Below, in pieces: positions 1 through 7,521 of a stretch of DNA of 64,000 bases. The notes under the pieces are model-generated. The model did not search any database. It was not told where the DNA came from and saw only the letters and a list, made by a program, of their open reading frames with translations. Source of the stretch: Mesorhizobium sp. NBSH29 (GTDB lineage Bacteria; Pseudomonadota; Alphaproteobacteria; Rhizobiales; Rhizobiaceae); contig NZ_CP045495.1 of NCBI RefSeq assembly GCF_015500055.1, forward strand, positions 1 through 64,000, read 5' to 3'. Positions within the stretch are counted from its first letter, which is position 1. The number at the start of each line of letters is the position of its first letter. The translations under genes and the position numbers were made by a program.

Positions 1-1444
1 ACTTATGCAGATGCAGGACCGCATCATCAAGTCGTTTCCCGAGGTGGAATCGGTGTTTGGCAAGGCCGGGAGGGCACAGACCGCGACCGATCCGGCGCCG
101 ATCGAGATGTTCGAGACCATCATCAACCTGAAGCCGAAGGAGGAATGGCGCGACGGCGTCACGTCCGAAAGCCTGAAGAGCGAAATGGACGCGGCGCTGC
201 AATTTCCGGGCGTGTCTAATGCCTGGACCATGCCGATCCGCGCCCGCATCGACATGCTGTCGACCGGCATTCGCACGCCTGTCGGCGTCAAGGTCTATGG
301 AACCGATCTCGGCGAGATGGAAAAGCTCGCGCGACAGGTCGAGGCGGTGCTGCGGAATGTGCCCGGCACTTCCAGCGCCTATGCCGAGCGCGTCATCGGC
401 GGCTACTTCCTCGACATCGTCCCGAACCGCCAGTCCCTCGGCCGCTATGGCCTGTCGGTCGGCGACGTGCAGGACGTGATCGCGATGGCGCTCGGAGCGG
501 AAGTCATCACCTCGACGGTCGAGGGACGCGAGCGCTACGGCGTCGCCATCCGCTATCCGCGCGCGCTCCGCAGCGACCCGCAGGCGATCGCGCGCGAGGT
601 GCAGGTGGCGCTGCCCGGCGGCGGCTTCGTGCCGCTGGGCGAGGTTGCGAAGGTCGAGCTGACGCGCGGCGCGACCTCGATCCGCACCGAGAACGGCCAG
701 CTCGCCGTCTACATCTTCGTCGACATCGCCGGCCGCGATCTCGGCGGCTATGTCGCCGACGCGCAGGCCGCGGTCGCCGCCGGCGTGGAGCTGCCAACCG
801 GCTATTCGCTCGGCTGGAGTGGCCAGTTCGAATATCTGGAACGTGCGGAAGCAAGGTTGAAGATCGTAGTGCCGCTGACGCTGGCGCTGATCTTCCTGCT
901 GCTGTTCCTGAATTTCCGCCGGATGACCGAGACGCTGATCGTCATGCTGTCGCTGCCGTTCGCGCTGGTCGGCGGCATCTGGCTGATGTGGTGGCTGGGC
1001 TTCAACACCTCGGTCGCGGTCGCGGTCGGCTTCATCGCGCTTGCGGGAGTCGCCGCCGAGACCGGGGTGATCATGCTGATCTATCTCGATCACGCTCTGA
1101 CCGACGTCAAGACAAGATGCGCAGCTGAAAAACGCGCGTTCACGCGGGACGATCTCCATGCCGCCATCATGTTCGGCGCGGCGGAGCGCGTCAGGCCGAA
1201 GATGATGACCGTCGTCGCCATCATGGCTGGCTTGCTACCGATCCTCTGGAGCACCGGCGCCGGATCGGAAGTCATGCAGCGGATCGCCGTGCCGATGATC
1301 GGCGGTATGATCTCGTCGACGATCCTGACGCTGGTCGTCATCCCGGCCGTCTACGGGATCGTCAAGGGATGGCGGCTGCCGCGCGAGGCGATGGTCCGGG
1401 AGACGATCGAAACCGGAAATCCAGCCGGCGTTCCGGCTGAATAG
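1..1444 (+). CDS. cusA: CusA/CzcA-type heavy-metal RND efflux permease, 3' part
   Basis: This is the C-terminal 480 or so residues of a proton-driven inner-membrane pump of the tripartite Cu(I)/Ag(I) efflux system. The reading frame is open at the window edge; a full CusA is about 1,050 residues, so the start lies upstream. It shows the second periplasmic porter region (SAYAERVIGGYFLDI), then the C-terminal membrane block beginning LTLALIFLLLFLNF and ending with the helix near VVIPAVYGIVKGW. The HME-RND subfamily is clear from family resemblance; copper or silver as substrate is inferred from the copper genes downstream. A 39-residue ORF follows 11 nt after the stop. Confidence 0.93.
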   Translation, partial: LMQMQDRIIKSFPEVESVFGKAGRAQTATDPAPIEMFETIINLKPKEEWRDGVTSESLKSEMDAALQFPGVSNAWTMPIRARIDMLSTGIRTPVGVKVYGTDLGEMEKLARQVEAVLRNVPGTSSAYAERVIGGYFLDIVPNRQSLGRYGLSVGDVQDVIAMALGAEVITSTVEGRERYGVAIRYPRALRSDPQAIAREVQVALPGGGFVPLGEVAKVELTRGATSIRTENGQLAVYIFVDIAGRDLGGYVADAQAAVAAGVELPTGYSLGWSGQFEYLERAEARLKIVVPLTLALIFLLLFLNFRRMTETLIVMLSLPFALVGGIWLMWWLGFNTSVAVAVGFIALAGVAAETGVIMLIYLDHALTDVKTRCAAEKRAFTRDDLHAAIMFGAAERVRPKMMTVVAIMAGLLPILWSTGAGSEVMQRIAVPMIGGMISSTILTLVVIPAVYGIVKGWRLPREAMVRETIETGNPAGVPAE

Positions 1445-1455
1445 GGAGAAATGCG

Positions 1456-1575
1456 ATGATGAACGACATGATGTCGGGCGGAATAATGTGGGGCATGGGA
1501 ATAGGCGGCCTGATCGTCCTGGCGATCATCGTTATCGTGATCGCCGCGCTTGTGAAGTTCGTATTTTTCAGGTGA
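1456..1575 (+). CDS. Met-rich 39-residue single-pass membrane peptide after cusA
   Basis: A short ORF starting 11 nt after the cusA stop, with GGGAGAA (from 1444) as ribosome-binding site. The product begins MMNDMMSGGIMWGMG and continues into one hydrophobic helix (GGLIVLAIIVIVIAALV) ending in KFVFFR. Six methionines lie in the first 14 residues, a composition expected of Cu(I)/Ag(I)-binding peptides. There is no Cys or His. Its position and Met content suggest an accessory part of the CusA pump, perhaps a small subunit or metal funnel, but no named family is recognised. Coding status rests on RBS, spacing and composition. Confidence 0.6.
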   Translation: MMNDMMSGGIMWGMGIGGLIVLAIIVIVIAALVKFVFFR

Positions 1576-1590
1576 CAGCTTTGATCGAGA

Positions 1591-1615
1591 GGCGCGAGGC
1601 ATGGAACCTCGCGCC
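1591..1615. terminator. Perfect 9-bp hairpin between converging genes
   Basis: GGCGCGAGG at 1591-1599 pairs exactly with CCTCGCGCC at 1607-1615 around a 7-nt loop. It lies between the ends of the rightward cusA unit and the leftward copper-storage gene, so it can serve both transcripts. There is no clear U tract on the rightward transcript. Confidence 0.55.
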
Positions 1616-1632
1616 TTCGAAAAATCGGCTGT

Positions 1633-1965
1633 CTAAGCCGCCATCGTCTGGCAGCTCTCCGCGCAGCGACGGCAGGTATCGACGCATTCCTGCATGTCGC
1701 CGAGGCGCTCGCAGTCATCCGCGCATTCGTTGCAGATTTCCGCGCATTCCCCGCAAATATGCTTGTGGTGCTCGGAGCCGATGAGCATGAAATGCGCCGA
1801 GGTCCGGCAGATTTCAGCGCAGGCCAACATCAGCGTGAAGTGCTGTTTTTCGGTGTGTTTGCCGCCCATTTCCAGGCAATGGCCCATCGCGGTCGAAAGG
1901 CACACGGAATAACAACGCAGGCATTCATCGATACAGTTTTTCATCTCGGGGCTGAGGTGATGCAT
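1633..1965 (-). CDS. Four-helix-bundle copper-storage protein (Csp/DUF326)
   Basis: A 110-residue protein with 16 cysteines, many in CxxxC or CxxC spacing along amphipathic helices (C11, C15, C18, C22, C30, C49, C53, C71, C74, C78, C81, C85, C94, C98, C101, C105), plus His-rich stretches such as EHHKH. This is the pattern of the Csp copper-storage family, in which Cys residues lining a four-helix bundle bind many Cu(I) ions. No signal peptide is present, so a cytosolic (Csp3-like) sink is likely. It converges on the cusA unit and follows the DUF305 gene leftward. Confidence 0.88.
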   Translation of the reverse strand: MHHLSPEMKNCIDECLRCYSVCLSTAMGHCLEMGGKHTEKQHFTLMLACAEICRTSAHFMLIGSEHHKHICGECAEICNECADDCERLGDMQECVDTCRRCAESCQTMAA

Positions 1966-1985
1966 GTCGGGATCCTTGTGTGGAC

Positions 1986-2007
1986 GGGAGCGCCCTGCGG
2001 CGCTCCC
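1986..2007 (-). terminator. 9-bp hairpin between DUF305 and csp genes
   Basis: GGGAGCGCC (1986-1994) and GGCGCTCCC (1999-2007) form a perfect stem with a CTGC loop, 6 nt past the DUF305 stop and about 20 nt before the csp start. No U tract follows, so it could be a pause, an mRNA-stabilising hairpin or an imperfect terminator. Confidence 0.45.
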
Positions 2008-2013
2008 TAGGGT

Positions 2014-2448
2014 TCACTTTGCGTTGGCTTCGAGCCACTGCGTGAACTCGCCGATCTCTTTGGTCTGGGCGTCGATGATCTTCTGCGCCATCTGCTTGGC
2101 CTCGTCGTTGTCGCCGAACTTCAGCTCGACTTCGGCCATGTCGATGGCGCCATAATGATGCGCAATCATCCCGCAGGCGAAGGCGACGTCCGGGTCTTTG
2201 GCCATCATCCCCGGCATCATGGCAGACTGCATTTTCATCATCCCTGCCATGTTTGCCTGCTGGGCTTCATCCATGCCCGACATGTCCATGCCGCCCATGT
2301 CTGGCATTTTGTGGTCAGCGGCCTGACCGCATTGCGCCGGCAATGGCGACGCAGCCATCGCCATCGGTTTTGATTCTTGTGCCGCAGCGGCTGAAACGAA
2401 GCCCGAGAGGAGCAGTGCTGTAGCGAATGCGAGTTTGGGGTTACCCAT
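2014..2448 (-). CDS. Secreted DUF305 (ferritin-like) metal-associated protein
   Basis: A 144-residue protein with a signal peptide (MGNPKLAFATALLLSGFVSAAAAQ), a Met-rich linker (PDMGGMDMSGMDE, GMMKMQSAMMPGMM) and a DUF305 domain with its CGMIAHHYGAIDMAEVEL signature. DUF305 proteins are periplasmic helical bundles often found in copper clusters; their biochemical role is not settled. The start at 2448 is chosen because AGGAGA lies 6 nt upstream and the signal peptide begins there; the frame is open farther upstream without such features. It follows the CC..HC gene by 59 nt and is likely cotranscribed with it. Confidence 0.87.
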   Translation of the reverse strand: MGNPKLAFATALLLSGFVSAAAAQESKPMAMAASPLPAQCGQAADHKMPDMGGMDMSGMDEAQQANMAGMMKMQSAMMPGMMAKDPDVAFACGMIAHHYGAIDMAEVELKFGDNDEAKQMAQKIIDAQTKEIGEFTQWLEANAK

Positions 2449-2507
2449 GATCTTTCTCCTGAATGCTGAACAATGACGTCCACGAGCCGTCTGGCTCTGG
2501 CGTCGCT

Positions 2508-2900
2508 CTACGAGGCGAAGCGCGCCGAGGATTTCGGGGGCCGGTCCAACCGGTACGGCATCAGAGAGGCGCCCAGACTGGCCGTTTCGGCGCTGACAAG
2601 AGACGCCGGTGGCACATTCGGCAAGGCATGTGGAGCTACCGCTATGCCAACCAGGCAATGAAGGACAGAACAGCATTGTCCGACGCCATGGGCGTCATTC
2701 GTGCATGGGATGGCTTTGCGGGCGGCGACATTCGGTTGTTCTGCCGCGTGTGAAACGAGCAATAGTGAGGCTGCGGATGGATGATTGCTGTCAGTGATTT
2801 CGGCAAACGCTGTTGCGGAAAAGATAACACACAGCGCCACAAGGATCGCGCAGACTGATTTCGCCCGATCGAGGAGCCGCAAAAAACCTGCTTGTGACAT
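2508..2900 (-). CDS. Small secreted protein with CCxxxHC motif
   Basis: A 130-residue protein with an N-terminal export signal (VCAILVALCVIFSATAFA) and a compact Cys/His motif GQCCSVLHCLVG near residue 77. The C-terminal half is low in structure and ends RPPKSSARFAS. It is not a family I can name. A second protein in this window (15258-15668) has the same plan: signal peptide, CC(E)MHCL motif at a similar depth and a tail of the form KPPRTIS, also at the head of a copper cluster. A role as a periplasmic Cu(I)-binding factor is inferred from motif and context. An IS5-family element sits 60 nt upstream and may affect its expression. Confidence 0.65.
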   Translation of the reverse strand: MSQAGFLRLLDRAKSVCAILVALCVIFSATAFAEITDSNHPSAASLLLVSHAAEQPNVAARKAIPCTNDAHGVGQCCSVLHCLVGIAVAPHALPNVPPASLVSAETASLGASLMPYRLDRPPKSSARFAS

Positions 2901-2961
2901 GTCGATTTAACGAAGGCCCGCGGGCTTTGTTCCGAGCGATGCTTCCAACGCCGCGCGGCTA

Positions 2962-2978
2962 GGCCGTGTGGACGAATT
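2962..2978 (+). repeat. Left inverted repeat of IS5-family element
   Basis: GGCCGTGTGGACGAATT; exact reverse complement at 3819-3835. The flanking TA at 2960-2961 is repeated at 3836-3837. Confidence 0.9.
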
Positions 2979-3056
2979 GACTCAGGTATAGCTTTTGGGG
3001 TTCCGCTGACCAATCCAGTCTGATTCATGGATTGTCGACTGATTTGGAGGTCGGCG

Positions 3057-3838
3057 ATGTCCACGAGGATGACGGAAACGGATTGGGCGAACACGCTGGA
3101 GGTTTTCCGCGCTTGCCTGCCACGGCGAGGCCGCAAGGCTGCGGACGACCGGCTTTTTCTGGAAGCCATGCACTTCTTCACGGTGGAGAATGTGCGCTGG
3201 CGTGCGCTGCCGGAACGCTTTGGCCACTGGAACTCAGTGTGGAAGCGCTTTGACCGGCTGAGCAAAGCCGGCGTGTTCGAAGCCTTCTTCGACACGTTGG
3301 CCGAGATGAGCGCATCGGCCCATCTGATCCAGATGTTCGATTCCACCATTGTGCGCGCCCATGTCTCGGCAGCGGGCGCAAAGGGGGGCAGCAAGGCCAG
3401 GCGCTCGGCCGCTCGCGCGGCGGGTTCACAACGAAAATCCACGCCAAGGCGGACAATTCGGGCGACATCATTGCGTTCGATCTGACCGGTGGCCAAGTTG
3501 CCGACACAACCCGCTTTGAGACCCTGCTCGACATAGGGCCGGACATCACCCCACGTGCCGCGCTGGGCGACAAAGGCTATTCCAGCAAGGCCAATCGTGC
3601 AGCCGCGCGGACACGCGGCATCGCCCCGGTGATCCCTCACAAGGCCAACGAGAAAAACAGGCCAGCCTTCTTCGCCCAGACGCTCTACAAGGCGCGCGCC
3701 CGTATCGAACAAGGCTTCGGGCGGCTCAAGCGCTTCAAACGCGTCGCCCTGCGATGCGAAAAGACAGCACGAAATTTCCGCTCAATCGTAAGCTTCGCAG
3801 CAGGCCTATGCTTGATCAAATTCGTCCACACGGCCTAA
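3057..3838 (+). CDS. IS5-family transposase, made by -1 frameshift
   Basis: The first reading frame (3057-3485) encodes the DUF4096-like N-terminal part (WRALPERFGHWNSVWKRF) and the first catalytic Asp region (LIQMFDSTIVRAH). The rest (QALGRSRGGFTTKIHAKADN, ALGDKGYSSKANR, ARIEQGFGRLKRFKR), with the remaining DDE residues, lies in the -1 frame. The frames meet at the slippery run AAAGGGGGG (3380-3388), where a -1 slip gives the expected join KGGQQGQALGRSRGG. Frameshifted production is usual in the IS427 group of IS5, so the gene is probably functional. The start at 3057 has TTGGAGG 6 nt upstream. Confidence 0.85.
3819..3835 (-). repeat. Right inverted repeat of IS5-family element
   Basis: AATTCGTCCACACGGCC, exact complement of the left end. 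The transposase stop codon TAA (3836-3838) is formed by target DNA just outside this repeat. Confidence 0.9.
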
Positions 3839-3974
3839 TAGAGCGACAGCGCCACGGACGCGAACAATATATGCACGCTGCAGAACGTCGTCTGATGCAG
3901 GCGGAACGACGAGAAGTGGGTCGTTCCGCCTGCACAAGGGCCAGGCTCTGGCCGCCGGCTTCCGTCGAGCCCGC

Positions 3975-4637
3975 CTACATCATCTGCTTGATGTCGGAAT
4001 AGGCGCCGTTGGTCTTGAGCGTTACGGTGACGGGCGCATCCGTGCGGTTGCGCCAGAACCAGCCGTGGTTGCCGTCGAAGGCGGCCTCAAGCACGCCCTC
4101 GTCCTCTTCGACGCCACGACCCTTCTCGTAGGAGATGTTCTCGCCGCCGCCGTCGCCATGCAGATCGAAATTTACAGGCGCACCATCTGCACCCCAAATG
4201 AAATTCACCCTCGCCCCCTTGGCCATCACCAACTTGACTTCGGCGCCTTCGCCTGGAGCGAGCGTCACCGATATCTCGTCAGTGCGCATTGCCTGTGCGT
4301 ACGCGCTGCCGACCAGAAATTCGGCATAGATGCGGTCCAGGAGACTAGACCCCTGCTGCGGGATCGCCGGCGCAACGGCCGGTGCAGAAGCCGGAGCTGC
4401 ATTCTGCGGGTCGCGGTTGCGGTCAGCTTCCGCTTCCTCGGCAAGCTGGGTCTTGATTTTGCCCATCTCGGTCAGGCCCAGCATTCTGCCAGCTCCGGTC
4501 GGGTCGATGCCGTATTCGGACGGGAGGACGACAGCGACGAGGATCGCTGCGGCCGAAACGATGGCGATTGCGGTGGACTTGAAAAGCTGCGCGGCGGACG
4601 GCAGTTCGGCGCGGGTGGGGGTATCGGAATTGTACAT
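3975..4637 (-). CDS. Membrane-anchored protein of unknown function, HupE unit
   Basis: A 220-residue protein with one N-terminal membrane helix (IAIVSAAAILVAVVLPSEYG), a proline/alanine-rich linker and a C-terminal beta-type domain (EISVTLAPGEGAEVKLVMAKGARV, then NISYEKGRG and NHGWFWRN). It resembles 'transmembrane anchor' proteins annotated beside HupE-like genes in rhizobial metal islands; function unknown. Start at 4637 is preceded by AGGAGAATCTCC. It is the last gene of a leftward unit, 17 nt after the HupE-like gene, and lies downstream of the IS5 element. Confidence 0.75.
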   Translation of the reverse strand: MYNSDTPTRAELPSAAQLFKSTAIAIVSAAAILVAVVLPSEYGIDPTGAGRMLGLTEMGKIKTQLAEEAEADRNRDPQNAAPASAPAVAPAIPQQGSSLLDRIYAEFLVGSAYAQAMRTDEISVTLAPGEGAEVKLVMAKGARVNFIWGADGAPVNFDLHGDGGGENISYEKGRGVEEDEGVLEAAFDGNHGWFWRNRTDAPVTVTLKTNGAYSDIKQMM

Positions 4638-4654
4638 GGGGAGATTCTCCTTGA

Positions 4655-5389
4655 TCAGGCGATGAAATAGCCGGTGAGCTGATATCCGATCAGCACGAAC
4701 CCGGCGGTCATCATGAGGACATTGGCGGTGTAGGCGTGTTTCCAGAAGCTCGCCGTGCGCCGCCAGTACCCCATCACGATGAGGATCATGGCGAGGGCGA
4801 TGAGCTGGCCGATTTCGACGCCGACGTTGAAGGCGAGCAGGTTGGGCAGGAGCCCGTCCTGCGCGATGTCGTATTCCAGGATCTTGGTCGCGAGACCAAG
4901 GCCGTGGAAGAAGCCGAAGATCAGCGTCGCGAGCTTGGTGTTCGGCTGATAGCCGAACCAGCGCTGGAAAGCGCCGAGGTTGTCGAGCGCCTTGTAGACG
5001 ACTGACAGGCCGATGATGGCGTCGATCAGGTAGGAACTGACGTTCCACCCAAAATAGACCCCGAGGATCATCGTCGTTGAATGGCCGATCGCGAACAGGC
5101 TGACATAGATCGCGATGTGCTGCAGTCGATAGAGGAAGAAGACCACTCCGAGCAGGAACAGGAGGTGGTCGTATCCGGTGACCATGTGCTTGGCCCCAAG
5201 ATACATGAAGGGGATGAGGTGGACCCCCGTGATCTCCTGGATGTAGCCCTTGTCCCCCTCGGCGACGGCGTGAGCCGCGGCGAGGCCGGTGGACAGGAGC
5301 ATGGCCAGGAAGACCGACAGGATGGCCACCGGAAGGACGAACGGCGCGCGCGCGGCGAACCGTCCGCCCTCGGGCGGATGACATGTCAT
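4655..5389 (-). CDS. HupE/UreJ-family membrane protein
   Basis: A 244-residue protein with a probable leader helix and about six to seven membrane helices. It contains the HupE/UreJ-type signature KHMVTGYDHLLFLLG, with His and Asp inside a helix, and a second polar helix FGFFHGLGLA. The family includes nickel permeases tied to hydrogenase and urease, but the homologue here lies among metal-resistance genes and has no hydrogenase neighbour. Transport of Ni(II), Co(II) or another metal is an inference. It is preceded leftward by a His-rich secreted protein and followed by a membrane-anchored protein. Confidence 0.8.
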   Translation of the reverse strand: MTCHPPEGGRFAARAPFVLPVAILSVFLAMLLSTGLAAAHAVAEGDKGYIQEITGVHLIPFMYLGAKHMVTGYDHLLFLLGVVFFLYRLQHIAIYVSLFAIGHSTTMILGVYFGWNVSSYLIDAIIGLSVVYKALDNLGAFQRWFGYQPNTKLATLIFGFFHGLGLATKILEYDIAQDGLLPNLLAFNVGVEIGQLIALAMILIVMGYWRRTASFWKHAYTANVLMMTAGFVLIGYQLTGYFIA

Positions 5390-5445
5390 ATGAAAATTCC
5401 GTGATTGCGTGAAGGATGATGACGGCCGGAGCCGGATTCAGTCCG

Positions 5446-5805
5446 TCACGTCTGCCGGGGAGGTCGGTCGCCCGGCGGAGTAGGCCATGATGCGACGCGG
5501 GCATCCAGTGTTCCCAGTCCGGGACCCCTGGGTGAGAAGAACCCAAATCCGATCAGAACGGCCGCGCTCGGCGTGTCGTGACTGTGGTCGCCGACATGGA
5601 AGCGGTCGTGTTCGTGGCCGGTTTGCGTGGAGGGTTCGTCCTCGTCGTCATGCGAATGGCCGTGATGGTCATGCGTCGACACGCCCGCCTCGGCGACTCT
5701 GGTATGCTCCGCGAGAGGCGCGCGGAAGCCCAGCACCGCGAGCGCGAGTAGGCAGATCAGGAAGGCCCTTGCGGCCGCCATGGCGATTCGGGTCGGCATC
5801 GTCAT
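5446..5805 (-). CDS. Small secreted His/Asp-rich protein
   Basis: A 119-residue protein with an N-terminal hydrophobic export segment (AAARAFLICLLALAVLGF) followed by a histidine-rich stretch (HDHHGHSHDDEDE, then GHEHDRFHVGDHSHD). This is a typical divalent-metal-binding composition. The C-terminal part has no recognisable domain. It is the first gene of the leftward HupE unit and faces the CsoR/RcnR-type regulator across 92 nt that hold a metal-regulator operator. A periplasmic metal buffer feeding the HupE-like protein is the simplest reading, but no family is recognised. Confidence 0.65.
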   Translation of the reverse strand: MTMPTRIAMAAARAFLICLLALAVLGFRAPLAEHTRVAEAGVSTHDHHGHSHDDEDEPSTQTGHEHDRFHVGDHSHDTPSAAVLIGFGFFSPRGPGLGTLDARVASWPTPPGDRPPRQT

Positions 5806-5861
5806 CCAGCGGTATGAAATGGTGGTTAAGGCGAGGTTAAGGCGATAGCGTGATTCGCGTG

Positions 5862-5890
5862 TTGACGATATCCCTACCAGGGGGATAGGT
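5862..5890 (+). promoter_or_regulatory. Promoter and operator of the first CsoR/RcnR-type regulator
   Basis: A TTGACG -35-like box (5862-5867) is followed, 17 nt on, by ATAGGT. Between and across them lies the dyad TATCCC-N7-GGGATA (5869-5887) with G/C tracts, the kind of site bound by CsoR/RcnR-family tetramers. The site is 11 nt before the regulator ATG, so autoregulation is expected, and it may also act on the divergent His-rich/HupE unit. Confidence 0.65.
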
Positions 5891-5897
5891 AAGTCGC

Positions 5898-6173
5898 ATG
5901 ATAGAGCACCGCCACGCCTCCCACCCCGACATCGTTAAGCGCCTTAAGCGCGCCGAGGGACATCTGCGCAGCGTCGTCACGATGATCGAGGGCGGCAAAC
6001 CCTGCCTCGACATTGCCCAGCAGCTTCATGCGGTCGAGAAGGCGGTGGCGCAGGCCAAGCGCACGCTGATCCACGATCATCTCGACCATTGTCTTGAGGA
6101 GACCATCGGACCGTTGCCGCTGGAAAAGCGCGGTTCGATCGTTGAATTCAAGGAAATCGCGAAGTACCTCTGA
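5898..6173 (+). CDS. CsoR/RcnR-family metal-sensing repressor
   Basis: A 91-residue all-helical DNA-binding repressor. The metal ligands of the family are present: C36, H61 and C65 at the CsoR positions, plus an N-terminal His cluster (MIEHRHASH) and H64. The Cys-His-Cys set alone would suggest Cu(I); with an N-terminal His it matches the His-Cys-His-Cys type seen in nickel sensors such as InrS. The downstream NreB-like and NicO-like exporters favour nickel or cobalt. Its stop overlaps the start of the MFS gene (TGATG), so it should regulate its own operon. Confidence 0.85.
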   Translation: MIEHRHASHPDIVKRLKRAEGHLRSVVTMIEGGKPCLDIAQQLHAVEKAVAQAKRTLIHDHLDHCLEETIGPLPLEKRGSIVEFKEIAKYL

Positions 6174-7492
6174 TGCTGGCCGTCCTCTCCAACCGCACCT
6201 ACCGCCATCTGTTCGCCGCTCAGGTGATCGCGCTGCTCGGCACTGGGCTGCTGACCGTCGCGCTGGGCCTGCTTGCCTTCGAACTCGCGGCCGAGAACGC
6301 CGGAGCCGTTCTCGGCACGGCGCTCGCCATCAAGATGATCGCCTATGTCGGCGTCGCGCCGGTCGCGTCCGCCTTCGCGGAGCGCGTCCCGCGCCGGGCC
6401 ATGCTGGTGGCGCTCGATCTCGTGCGGGCGGGCGTTGCGCTGTTCCTGCCCTTCGTAACCGAGATCTGGCAGATCTACGTCCTGATCTTCGTGCTGCAGT
6501 CGGCATCTGCTGCCTTCACACCGACCTTCCAGGCGACGATCCCGGACGTGCTGCCGGACGAGAAGGAATACACCCGAGCCCTCTCGCTCTCGCGGTTGGC
6601 GTACGATCTCGAAAGCGTCGCCAGCCCGATGCTAGCAGCCGCGCTTCTGACCGTCATTTCCTTCCACAACTTGTTCGCCGGAACAGTCGTCGGCTTCCTC
6701 ATCTCGGCGGCACTGGTCGTCTCGGTCGTTTTGCCGAGCCCGAAGCCCGCCTCACCGCGCAGCATTTACGACCGGACCACGCGCGGCATCCGCATCTATC
6801 TAGCGACGCCGCGCCTGCGTGGACTGCTGGCGATCAACATGGCAGTCGCGGCGGCTGGCGCGCTGGTGATCGTCAATACCGTCATATACGTGCAGGCGAC
6901 TTTCGGGTTCGGTCAGAGAGACACCGCTTTGGCGCTCGCGGCCTTCGGCGGTGGCTCCATGCTCGTCGCGTTGGTCCTGCCGCGGCTTCTCGAAAGCATT
7001 CCGGACCGGACGGCAATGCTGGCCGGCGCGTCGGCCCTAGCGATCGCGACGATCGCTGCGGCAGCCATGCCTTCGTACGGATGGCTGCTGGCGCTCTGGG
7101 TCGTCATAGGCGCAGGCTATTCGATGGCGCAGACGCCGTCGGGACGGCTGCTGCGGCGCTCCTCGCACGCTGAGGATCGCCCGGCACTGTTCGCCGCGCA
7201 GTTTGCGCTTTCACACGCCTGCTGGCTGATCACCTATCCGCTGTCCGGATGGGCGGGGGTCGCGTTTGGCCTTCCGGCAACCGCAATCATCCTCGCCATC
7301 ATCGCCGGCGGCGCGGTCGCGGCAGCGGTGTGGCTGTGGCCCGCCTCGGACCCGGAAGTAGTCGAGCATTCGCATAACGGGCTGCCATCCACCCACTCCC
7401 ACTGGGAGCAAGGTTTGGTGAAGGGCCGCAACACTCACGCTCATGCCTATGTCATCGACGATCTTCATGACTCATGGCCGCATGCACGTTGA
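6173..7492 (+). CDS. NreB-like MFS metal (nickel) exporter
   Basis: A 439-residue major-facilitator protein with about 12 helices, starting MLAVLSNRTYRHLFAAQVIALLG, and a His-rich cytoplasmic tail (VEHSHN, STHSHWEQ, NTHAHAYVIDD). The His tail is the mark of the NreB/NrsD nickel-resistance exporters. It is translationally coupled to the CsoR/RcnR-type regulator (TGATG overlap) and followed by the YqaA- and NicO-like genes, making a nickel/cobalt efflux operon. Substrate is inferred from tail and context. Confidence 0.82.
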   Translation: MLAVLSNRTYRHLFAAQVIALLGTGLLTVALGLLAFELAAENAGAVLGTALAIKMIAYVGVAPVASAFAERVPRRAMLVALDLVRAGVALFLPFVTEIWQIYVLIFVLQSASAAFTPTFQATIPDVLPDEKEYTRALSLSRLAYDLESVASPMLAAALLTVISFHNLFAGTVVGFLISAALVVSVVLPSPKPASPRSIYDRTTRGIRIYLATPRLRGLLAINMAVAAAGALVIVNTVIYVQATFGFGQRDTALALAAFGGGSMLVALVLPRLLESIPDRTAMLAGASALAIATIAAAAMPSYGWLLALWVVIGAGYSMAQTPSGRLLRRSSHAEDRPALFAAQFALSHACWLITYPLSGWAGVAFGLPATAIILAIIAGGAVAAAVWLWPASDPEVVEHSHNGLPSTHSHWEQGLVKGRNTHAHAYVIDDLHDSWPHAR

Positions 7493-7521
7493 ATCCCGCG
7501 AAAACTGTTCAAGCCTCCGGC

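Larger units (their letters stand above)
2962..3835. mobile_element. IS5-family (IS427-group-like) insertion sequence
   Basis: An 874-bp element bounded by perfect 17-bp inverted repeats and flanked on both sides by TA, consistent with a short target duplication. It carries one transposase gene read through a -1 frameshift. It sits between the leftward copper genes (start at 2900) and the leftward three-gene HupE unit (stop at 3975), and does not visibly break an ORF. Confidence 0.9.

Noticed and set aside
2642-3712. 356-codon minus-strand frame across the IS5 element
   Set aside because: It crosses the IS boundary and runs opposite to the transposase; a shadow frame.
6094-7173. 359-codon plus-strand frame inside the MFS gene
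   Set aside because: Arg-rich alternate frame of a clear 12-helix transporter.
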